From positions 1-46,855 of the forward strand of contig URNG01000010.1 in assembly GCA_900549295.1 (NCBI GenBank): a stretch of 46,855 nt of DNA, in the 5' to 3' direction. Shown here one piece after another: positions 23,560-30,647 of the stretch. Position numbers and translations under genes: made by a program. The DNA is from an uncultured Rhodocyclaceae bacterium (GTDB lineage Bacteria; Pseudomonadota; Gammaproteobacteria; Burkholderiales; Rhodocyclaceae). The notes beneath the pieces are model-generated. The model ran no database searches and had not been told where the DNA came from. It worked only from the letters and a program-made list of their open reading frames with translations. Each line of letters begins with the position of its first letter. The first letter of the stretch is position 1.

Positions 23560-25863
23560 TCAGCGGGAAGGTTTGCGGGCAGAGGGCTTGGCGGAGAAGG
23601 GCTGGCTGGTCGGTTTACCAGCGCCCGGTCGCGGGCCGGCTGGCCGGGCGGGGTAGGTTTTCTTGCCAGGCGCTGGTTTACCCGAGTTGAACGGCTTGGC
23701 CGCGCTGGTGGGTTTACTGTTGGCGGGTTTACCGCTGGCGGCAGCCCTTTTCTGGGCGCAGCTCTGGCCGGTGCCGGCGGGTTGCCAGGCGGGGACGAGC
23801 TGTTTCTTGCCGTTGCCGATCAAATCGGCGCGGCCCATTTCCTTCAGGGCCTCGCGCAGCAGGGGCCAGTTTTCCGGGTCGTGATAGCGCAAAAAGGCCT
23901 TGTGCAGCCGCCGCTGCTTTGCGCCGCGCACGGCACCCACGGTTTCCGCGCCCGCGCGTTGCAACCTGCGCAGAGGATTCTTTTCGGTGTGGTACATGGT
24001 CGTTGCCAGCGCCATCGGCGTGGGGACGAAGGCTTGCACCTGATCGAGCCGGAAGTTGTTTTTCTTCAGCCACAGGGCGAGGTTGAGCATATCCGCATCG
24101 GTCGTGCCGGGGTGGGCGGCGATGAAGTAGGGAATCAGGTATTGCTCCTTGCCCGCCTCGCGTGAGAAGCGGTCGAACAACTGCTTGAAGCGGTCGTAAG
24201 CGCCGATGCCCGGCTTCATCATTTTCGAGAGCACGCCTTCCTCAGTGTGTTCCGGGGCGATTTTCAGGTAGCCGCCGACGTGGTGCGTGACCAGTTCCCG
24301 GATGTATTCCGGCGAGCGCACGGCGAGGTCGTAGCGCAGGCCGGAGCCGATCTGGATCTTCTTCACGCCCTTCAAGCTGCGCGCGCGGCGGTAGAGCGAA
24401 ATCAGCGGCGCGTGATCGGTGCCCATGTTCTCGCAGATGTCCGGGTACACGCAGGACAGACGGCGGCAGGCGGCTTCGATCTTCTCGTCCTTGCATTTCA
24501 GGTGATACATGTTGGCGGTCGGCCCGCCGAGGTCGGACACCACGCCGGTGAAACCCGGCGTCTTGTCGCGCATTTCCTCGATCTCGCGGATCACCGAATC
24601 CTCGGAACGGCTCTGGATGATGCGTCCCTCGTGTTCGGTGATGGAGCAGAAGGTGCAGCCGCCGAAACAGCCGCGCATGATGTTCACTGAAAAACGGATC
24701 ATCTCCCAGGCGGGAATCTTCGCCTCGCCATAGGCCGGATGCGGGCGGCGGGCGTAGGGCAATTCGTAGATGGCGTCGAGTTCGGCGGTGGCGAGCGGAA
24801 TCGGCGGCGGATTCAGCCAGACGTCACGACAACTCGCGCCCTCGCCGTGCGCCTGCACCAGAGCGCGGGCATTGCCCGGATTGGATTCGAGATGGAAGGT
24901 GCGCGATGCGTGCGCGTACAGCACCGGATCGCTCCTCACCTGCTCGTAGGACGGCAACCGCACCACCGTGTGCGCCCGCTGGCTGCGCCAGGCGCGCAGG
25001 CGCTCGGCGCGGCTGACGATGCGCACCGGCTTGTCGGCGGCTTCAGGCGCGCAGGCGGGCTGGCTTTCCTGTTCGGCATAAGGATTTTGATGCGCTGCCA
25101 CCGGCCCCGGCGTGTCGACCTCGGTCGAATCCAGCGTCGTCCACTGCGCGTCCGGCAGCCAGCCGGGCGGCACCATGAAGGCGGTGCCGCGCAGGTCGCG
25201 GATCGCGCCGATCTTCTCGCCCTGCGCCAGACGGTGCGCGACTTCCACCAGCGCCCGCTCGGCGTTGCCGAAAATGAGCAGATCGGCCTTGGCATCCGGC
25301 AGCACCGAGCGGCGCACCTTGTCCGACCAGTAGTCGTAGTGCGCGATGCGGCGCAGGCTGGCCTCGATCGAACCGATCACCACCGGCACGCCGGAAAACG
25401 CCTCGCGGCAGCGCTGGGCGTACACCGTCAGCGCCCGGTCAGGGCGTTTGTCGGCTTCGGCGTGCGGCGTGTAAGCGTCATCCGAGCGCGGCTTGCGGTC
25501 GGCGGTATAGCGGTTGATCATCGAATCCATGTTGCCGGCGGTGACGCCGTAAAACAGATTCGGTTTGCCCAGGCGGCGGAAATCGGTCGCCGAATGCCAG
25601 TCCGGCTGGCTGATGATGCCGACGCGGAAACCCTGCGCTTCCAGCGTGCGCCCGATCAGCGCCATGCCGAAACTGGGGTGGTCGATGTAGGCGTCGCCCG
25701 TGACCAGAATCACGTCGCAGGAATCCCAGCCCAGTTGCTCCATTTCGGCGCGCGACATCGGCAGGAAAGGGGCCGGACCGAAACGGTGCGCCCAGAACTT
25801 GCGGCGGGAAAACAGGGGCGGCGGCGTGCCGGATTGGCCGGACGGGTCGGAAAAAGTGTGCAT
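23560..25863 (-). CDS. ygiQ: YgiQ family radical SAM protein (UPF0313)
   Basis: This is a 767-residue protein. The N-terminal part (about 1-340) is the UPF0313 domain, beginning FWAHRFGPAPFLPMSRAEMEQLGWDSCDVILVTGDAYIDHPSFG. The radical-SAM core follows with the cluster motif RGCFGGCTFC (CxxxCxxC). After it come the usual EHTEEGVLSKMMKPG and YFIAAHPGTTD blocks. The last 60 residues are a basic low-complexity tail of repeated Lys-Pro/Ala-Gly-Lys units. The reaction is not established. The protein is cytoplasmic. The start is divergent from the STAS gene, 91 nt away. Confidence 0.94.
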   Translation of the reverse strand: MHTFSDPSGQSGTPPPLFSRRKFWAHRFGPAPFLPMSRAEMEQLGWDSCDVILVTGDAYIDHPSFGMALIGRTLEAQGFRVGIISQPDWHSATDFRRLGKPNLFYGVTAGNMDSMINRYTADRKPRSDDAYTPHAEADKRPDRALTVYAQRCREAFSGVPVVIGSIEASLRRIAHYDYWSDKVRRSVLPDAKADLLIFGNAERALVEVAHRLAQGEKIGAIRDLRGTAFMVPPGWLPDAQWTTLDSTEVDTPGPVAAHQNPYAEQESQPACAPEAADKPVRIVSRAERLRAWRSQRAHTVVRLPSYEQVRSDPVLYAHASRTFHLESNPGNARALVQAHGEGASCRDVWLNPPPIPLATAELDAIYELPYARRPHPAYGEAKIPAWEMIRFSVNIMRGCFGGCTFCSITEHEGRIIQSRSEDSVIREIEEMRDKTPGFTGVVSDLGGPTANMYHLKCKDEKIEAACRRLSCVYPDICENMGTDHAPLISLYRRARSLKGVKKIQIGSGLRYDLAVRSPEYIRELVTHHVGGYLKIAPEHTEEGVLSKMMKPGIGAYDRFKQLFDRFSREAGKEQYLIPYFIAAHPGTTDADMLNLALWLKKNNFRLDQVQAFVPTPMALATTMYHTEKNPLRRLQRAGAETVGAVRGAKQRRLHKAFLRYHDPENWPLLREALKEMGRADLIGNGKKQLVPAWQPAGTGQSCAQKRAAASGKPANSKPTSAAKPFNSGKPAPGKKTYPARPAGPRPGAGKPTSQPFSAKPSARKPSR

Positions 25864-25954
25864 GCAATATTTTACATAAAGGCTGCGGCGAGCATGGCAT
25901 ACTCCTCCGCTTGGTTATCAGATCAAACACCTGTCAATTCAAGGTAGCCCGACG

Positions 25955-26302
25955 ATGAAACTTCCTGTTCGCGAACAAAAAGGCGCCCGTGTGGCGCTGG
26001 TTACGGGGCGTATAGACCAGGCAGTGACCGAGGAGTTCACCCAGGCGCTGAAACCTTTACTGGACGACTGCGCGGCAGGCCAGCCGGCGCTGGTGCTGGA
26101 TTTTTCCGGCGTGGTGTACATCAGCTCCGCCGGTTTGCGCGTGCTGATGCTGGCGGCGCGCCAGGCCAAGGCGCAGCGCGGCAATTTTGCCCTCGCCGCC
26201 CTGACGCCGCTGGTGCAGGAAGTATTCACCATCAGCCGCTTCAACCTGATCGTACCCTGCTACGCCACGGTGGACACCGCCTGCGAGGTGCTGGGCGCAT
26301 GA
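25955..26302 (+). CDS. STAS-domain anti-sigma-factor antagonist
   Basis: The 115-residue protein is a single STAS domain: TGRIDQAVTEEFTQAL, then LVLDFSGVVYISSAGLRVLMLA. The phosphoacceptor Ser lies in YISSAG (Ser57/58). In partner switching the unphosphorylated form binds an anti-sigma kinase and frees a sigma factor or other target. The stop overlaps the start of the next gene (ATGA, 26299-26302). The PP2C phosphatase two genes downstream is its likely activator. No anti-sigma kinase is present in this window, so that partner must lie elsewhere or be of another kind. Confidence 0.93.
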   Translation: MKLPVREQKGARVALVTGRIDQAVTEEFTQALKPLLDDCAAGQPALVLDFSGVVYISSAGLRVLMLAARQAKAQRGNFALAALTPLVQEVFTISRFNLIVPCYATVDTACEVLGA

Positions 26303-27261
26303 AACAGGTCATTTTCTGGGGCACGCGCGGCTCCCTGCCGTCCTCCATCACCCATAGCGACGTGCGCGCCAAGATCAGCAGCGCCCTGCTCGCCGCCAAT
26401 GGCCGCACTTTCCGCAAGCAAAGCGAACTCGATGCCTTCATCGACGCCCTGCCCTTTGCCGTGCGCGGCACCTTTGGCGGCAACTCGTCCTGCATCGAGA
26501 TCGTCACCAATGGCCCGGAACATTTCATCTGCGACGTCGGCACCGGCGCGCGCGCGCTCGGCCAGGCCAAGATCGCCCGCTACGGCGTACCCAATCCGCA
26601 GGTGTACCACCTCTTCATTTCCCATCTGCACTGGGATCACCTGATGGGCATCCCCTTCTTCACGCCCATCTACATCCCCGGCAACCGCATCGTCATTCAC
26701 GGCTGCCACAGCGGGCTGGAAGAGGCTTTCCGCCGCCAGATGCGCGCCCCGAATTTTCCGGTCGATTACACCCAGGCCGGTGCCGACATCGAATTCGACC
26801 TGATGACGCCGGGCGAATCGCACTACATCTGCGGCATCAACGTCACGCCGAAACTGCAGAAACACCCGGGCGACTCCTACGGTTACCGTTTCGAGAGCAT
26901 CGAAAAAACCGTGGTGTACAGCACCGACTCGGAGCATCGCCTGGACGACAAGGAAAGCCTCAGAAGCTTCACCGAATTCTTCAAAAAGGCCGATCTGGTC
27001 ATTTTCGATGCCATGTATTCACTCGCCGAGGCCGCTTCGGTCAAGTCCGAATGGGGCCATTCGAGCAACGTGGTCGGCGTCGAACTGTGTCAGGCTGCCG
27101 CCGCCCGCCGGCTCGCCCTGTTCCACCACGAACCGGCCAATGACGACAACCAGTTGGGCCATCTGCTGGAAGAAACCCGCCGCCTGGAAAAAATCACCCG
27201 GGGCGAGCGCGCGCCGCTGGAAATCGTCTCCGCTTACGACGGCCTCACCGTCGATCTGTAA
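26299..27261 (+). CDS. Metallo-beta-lactamase fold hydrolase
   Basis: The 320-residue protein has the metal site HLHWDH (residues 110-114 core), GTRGSLP at the N-terminus, FGGNSSCIEI and DVGTGARALG. Later ligands are in STDSEH, DAMYS, GHSS and FHHEP. This resembles the RNase Z / PhnP-type cyclic-phosphodiesterase side of the superfamily more than true beta-lactamases. The substrate is unknown. The gene is translationally coupled to the STAS gene and followed after 6 nt by the CHASE2-PP2C gene. A role in making or breaking a cyclic-nucleotide or other second messenger for the switch is a guess from context. Confidence 0.9.
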   Translation: MKQVIFWGTRGSLPSSITHSDVRAKISSALLAANGRTFRKQSELDAFIDALPFAVRGTFGGNSSCIEIVTNGPEHFICDVGTGARALGQAKIARYGVPNPQVYHLFISHLHWDHLMGIPFFTPIYIPGNRIVIHGCHSGLEEAFRRQMRAPNFPVDYTQAGADIEFDLMTPGESHYICGINVTPKLQKHPGDSYGYRFESIEKTVVYSTDSEHRLDDKESLRSFTEFFKKADLVIFDAMYSLAEAASVKSEWGHSSNVVGVELCQAAAARRLALFHHEPANDDNQLGHLLEETRRLEKITRGERAPLEIVSAYDGLTVDL

Positions 27262-27267
27262 GCCGGC

Positions 27268-29385
27268 ATGCGCAGACCCTGGTGGCGCTGGCTCCCTGCA
27301 GCCCTGCTGCTCGCAGGCGCTTTTCTGCTGCAGCACATCGAAAAGACGCCGCTGCAATCCCTGCAATCCGCGCTGTTCGACCGCTATCAACGTTTTGCGC
27401 CGCGTCCGCAACACCCCGACCAGCCCGTACTGATCGTCGGCATCGACAGCCAGAGCCTGGCCGAATACGGTCAATGGCCGTGGCCACGCGATCTGCTGGC
27501 CCGCCTCGTGCTCGCCATCCAGGCCGGCGAGCCGCTCGCCATCGGATTGGACATGGTGTTTGCCGAACGCGATCAGAACGCGCCCGAGTTACTCGCCCGC
27601 CGCCTGCCGGCCGCTCAAGCCGCCCACATCGCCGCCCTGCCCGATCCCGATCAGGCACTGGCCGGCGCACTCGCCCGGCACACCAGCATCCTCGCCACCG
27701 TCGGCCTCAGCCGCAGCCTGCCGGGCGAGCGCCTGCCCATCCACCCGCTGCCGCATCTCGCCTTGCCAGCCGAACGGCAAAACTCCTTGCCGCACTTCGC
27801 CAGCGCCCTCTCCAGCCTGCCGCAACTGCAGGCCGCCGCTACCGGCGAAGCCTTCATCAACGCCGGCCCCGGCGAAGCGGAAAATCACGACCAGCGCAGC
27901 ATCCTGCGCCGCGTTCCCAGCCTGGCCTTCGTGGCCGGCCAGCCCTATCTCTCGCTGCCGCTGGAAATGGTGCGCCAGGCACTGGGCAGCGACGAAGTGC
28001 AGGCCGCAGTGCAGACCGAATACGGCGCGCAGGGATTGCAGGCCATCCGCCTGGGCGATTACCGCCTGCCGACCCAAGGCAATGGCGAAATCCTGCTGCA
28101 TTTCAGCCGCCCCAGCGCCGACCACCACCTCTCGGCTGCCGACGTGCTGTCCGGCCTCTATCCCCCGGAAACCTTCAGCCAGCGGCTGGTGCTGATCGCC
28201 TTCAACAGCGTCGGCTTGCAGGATCGCGTCGTCACCCCGCTCGGCGACAGCCTGCCCGGCAGCGACATTCACGCCCAGGTGATCGAAAGCCTGCTTGCCA
28301 GCCACGCCTTGCAGCGCCCCTACTGGCTGCCCTGGCTGGAAATCGGGCTGCTCCTGCTGATCGGCAGCGGCCTCCTGCTCGCCCTGCCGCGCTGGAAACC
28401 GCGCTATGCCGTCGCCAGCTTTGCCGCCACCGGCATCCTGCTGCTGGCCGGCGGTTACTCGGCCTTTGCCAGCGGCGGCTGGCTGTTCGACGGGGCCAGC
28501 CTGTTCCTGCTGCTCTCGCCCGCCGTCATCGTGCAACTGGGCAACGTGTTGATCCAGGCCGACCGCGCCCGGCGCGAAAACGAACGGCAATTGCAGAAAA
28601 GCCGCGAGGAAGCCGCCCGCGTCGCCGGCGAACTCGACGCCGCCCGCCGCATCCAGATGGGCCTTTTGCCCGACCCCGGCACGCGCTTTGCCGGAGAAAA
28701 ACGTTTCACTCTGGCGGCGTTACTGGAACCGGCACGCGCCGTCGGCGGCGATTACTACGATTGCTTCATGCTCGACGACGAGCGCCTGTGCATCACCATC
28801 GCCGACGTGTCCGGCAAGGGCGTGCCGGCCAGCCTGTTCATGGCCATGGCAAAAACCCTGGGTGCCACCCTGCTGCGCCGCCACGGCGATCTCGCCGCCG
28901 GCATGCACGACCTGGAAATCGAACTGAGCCGGGAAAACCCCGCCTATCTCTTCGTCACCGCCTTCATCGGCGTGCTCGACGTCACCAGCGGCATGCTCGA
29001 ATACGTCTGCGCCGGCCACGACGCGCCTTTGCTCTGCCGTGCCGGCCACATCAGCGCGCTGCCCACCGCCGAAATCGCCGGCCCGCCACTGTGCGCCCTC
29101 GGCGATTTCGCCTACGCCAGCGCCCGCACCCAATTGCAACCCGGCGATCTGCTCTGCCTGTACACCGACGGCGTCAGCGAAGCTGGCAGCGGCAACAGCG
29201 ACAACATGTACGGCAGCCAGCGCCTCGCGCAAAGCCTGACCGACCTCCCCGCCCTGCCGCTACCCGCGCGCTGCGCCCTGATGCGCGACCGCATCCGCAG
29301 CTTTGAAGCCGGAGCAGCGCCGGCGGATGATTTGACGCTGGTGTTGCTGGAATGGCACGGCACGAATCACACGCGCGACGAATGA
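27268..29385 (+). CDS. CHASE2 sensor with PP2C/SpoIIE-type serine phosphatase
   Basis: This is a 705-residue membrane protein. The order is an N-terminal helix (about 7-22), a periplasmic CHASE2 domain (PVLIVGIDSQSLAEYGQWPWPRDLLARL, GLDMVFAERD), three membrane helices (about 350-440), a coiled linker (DRARRENERQLQKSREEAARVAGELDAARRIQMGLLP) and a PPM phosphatase. The phosphatase has GGDYYDCF, ADVSGKGVPASLFMA and LYTDGVSEA metal-binding Asp motifs. It probably dephosphorylates the STAS protein in response to an extracellular cue. It is convergent with the OmpA-lipoprotein gene. Confidence 0.94.
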   Translation: MRRPWWRWLPAALLLAGAFLLQHIEKTPLQSLQSALFDRYQRFAPRPQHPDQPVLIVGIDSQSLAEYGQWPWPRDLLARLVLAIQAGEPLAIGLDMVFAERDQNAPELLARRLPAAQAAHIAALPDPDQALAGALARHTSILATVGLSRSLPGERLPIHPLPHLALPAERQNSLPHFASALSSLPQLQAAATGEAFINAGPGEAENHDQRSILRRVPSLAFVAGQPYLSLPLEMVRQALGSDEVQAAVQTEYGAQGLQAIRLGDYRLPTQGNGEILLHFSRPSADHHLSAADVLSGLYPPETFSQRLVLIAFNSVGLQDRVVTPLGDSLPGSDIHAQVIESLLASHALQRPYWLPWLEIGLLLLIGSGLLLALPRWKPRYAVASFAATGILLLAGGYSAFASGGWLFDGASLFLLLSPAVIVQLGNVLIQADRARRENERQLQKSREEAARVAGELDAARRIQMGLLPDPGTRFAGEKRFTLAALLEPARAVGGDYYDCFMLDDERLCITIADVSGKGVPASLFMAMAKTLGATLLRRHGDLAAGMHDLEIELSRENPAYLFVTAFIGVLDVTSGMLEYVCAGHDAPLLCRAGHISALPTAEIAGPPLCALGDFAYASARTQLQPGDLLCLYTDGVSEAGSGNSDNMYGSQRLAQSLTDLPALPLPARCALMRDRIRSFEAGAAPADDLTLVLLEWHGTNHTRDE

Positions 29386-29417
29386 CACGGCGGCGACCCA
29401 GCCAGCCCCCGCCTGAA

Positions 29418-29528
29418 GGAAGTTCTGAATAAATCAAAACCGTTCGGGCTGAGCCTGTCGAAGCCCTTGATTTTGCAGGTGATGCCCTTCGACAAGCTCA
29501 GGGCGAACGGATCTGTTCAGCGTTTCCC
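29418..29528 (+). repeat. MITE-like palindromic element, copy 1 (111 bp)
   Basis: The element starts GGAAGTTCTGAA and ends TTCAGCGTTTCCC, so its tips are imperfect inverted repeats. Inside is a large palindrome with CGTTCGGGCTGAGCCTGTCGAAG and the matching arm CTTCGACAAGCTCAGGGCGAACG. It matches the copy at 33252-33362 in reverse, with about nine mismatches and no gaps. It carries no gene. Its right edge coincides with the stop codon of the OmpA-lipoprotein gene. As RNA it would form a strong hairpin and could end transcription from both convergent genes. Confidence 0.85.
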
Positions 29529-30106
29529 TAACGGATATTGATCTCCACGCGCCGATTGCGCGGTTCCTCGACCTCATCGGCCGTCGGCACCAGCAATTCG
29601 CGCTCGCCGCGCCCGGCGACTGCCATCTTCTCCGCCGGGAATCCCGCTTCGATCAGCATGGCGCGCACGCTCTCCGCGCGCTGGCGGGACAGCTTATCGT
29701 TGCTTTCCTTGCTGCCCACCGTATCGGTATGGCCGATCACCAGCAGTTCGACGGCAGGGCGTTCGGCGAGCACGCGGCGGATGGTGTCGAGTTCGGCTTG
29801 CGATTCTTGCGTGAGTTGATCCGCGCCGCTCACGAAATACAGCACATGGCTCACCGGTTTGGGCGGCATGGCCGACAGCGTCGCTGCGTAGCGTTCATTG
29901 ACTTCCTCGGCGCTCGCCTGATACGAGCGCGCCACGCCCAGGCGGCGCACGGTGGCGGCATAGGGCGTATCCAGCGTTTGCTCGCCGTTGGCATCGCGCA
30001 ACACGACGGCGCTGTTCCTGCCGTCGGCCGACGGCAGGAGCACCACGCGCTCGCTGGCGCAGCCGACCAGCAACAGCACCCCCAGGCAAGGCAGCAGCTT
30101 ATTCAT
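29528..30106 (-). CDS. OmpA-family lipoprotein
   Basis: The product has 192 residues from ATG 30106 (MNKLLPCLGVLLLVGC). The lipobox LVGC puts the acylated Cys at residue 16. The C-terminal OmpA domain contains FVSGADQLT, VIGHTDTVGSKESNDKLSRQRAESV and GRGERELL, with the Asp and Arg that bind meso-diaminopimelate of peptidoglycan. It should sit in the outer membrane and hold the cell wall. The ATG lies inside the end of the fecR-like gene (stop TAA 30099-30101), so it is coupled. The TAG stop falls at the edge of the MITE. Confidence 0.93.
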   Translation of the reverse strand: MNKLLPCLGVLLLVGCASERVVLLPSADGRNSAVVLRDANGEQTLDTPYAATVRRLGVARSYQASAEEVNERYAATLSAMPPKPVSHVLYFVSGADQLTQESQAELDTIRRVLAERPAVELLVIGHTDTVGSKESNDKLSRQRAESVRAMLIEAGFPAEKMAVAGRGERELLVPTADEVEEPRNRRVEINIR

Positions 30107-30575
30107 CTTTGCCACCGATCACTTCGATCACGAATTCCGTGCCACGCACGCCCAGCACCGAAGTCGGGGTGTGAAAATCGACCGATTCCGGCGCCCGCTT
30201 GGCGATCTTGCCCGTCGCCACCGACAGGCTGCCCTTGCGCACGCCTACCGACAATTTACCGTCGTGCGTGGTGTCGTCGAAATTGAAACGATCCAGCGTA
30301 ATCAGACTATTGGCGCCAGCCGAAAGCAGGGTGTTGTCGCGCAGTGTCACCCCCAGCGCTCCGTCCGCCCCGGTGCGCAGGCGGTCTTTTTCAAAGACCT
30401 GCGCGCCGACCGCCGCCGGCAGCTTCGCCCCCGCCCGCTCGATCGTCGCCTCGCCGCGGCTGGTCTTGATCATTCCGGCGACGTCGCCGTTGTCCGGTGT
30501 TTCCGCCGCCAGCGCCATTCCGCCGCTCGCCCAGGCCAGCAGGCAGGCGGCCAGCGTGCGTTGCAAATTGTTCAT
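30099..30575 (-). CDS. FecR-domain periplasmic protein
   Basis: The product has 158 residues from ATG 30575 (MNNLQRTLAACLLAW), chosen because AAAGGA stands 9 nt upstream. A signal peptide ends near ALAAE. The FecR domain holds GAKLPAAVGAQVFEKDRLRTGADGALGVTLRDNTLLS and the signature FHTPTSVLGVRGTEF. There is no anti-sigma N-terminal part, so this is a sensor or scaffold FecR protein, not a classical FecR. Such genes are often next to CHASE2 and OmpA genes, as here. Confidence 0.9.
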   Translation of the reverse strand: MNNLQRTLAACLLAWASGGMALAAETPDNGDVAGMIKTSRGEATIERAGAKLPAAVGAQVFEKDRLRTGADGALGVTLRDNTLLSAGANSLITLDRFNFDDTTHDGKLSVGVRKGSLSVATGKIAKRAPESVDFHTPTSVLGVRGTEFVIEVIGGKDE

Positions 30576-30647
30576 GATCGGCATCCTTTGAGTTGTCAGT
30601 TTTCGCATTCTACGGAAAAACCCGACAGTACGCTCGGCATCGGTCTT

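Noticed and set aside
27282..29306. 674-codon frame inside the CHASE2-PP2C gene
   Set aside because: It is Arg/Pro/Ala-rich and out of frame with a gene whose domains are all recognised.
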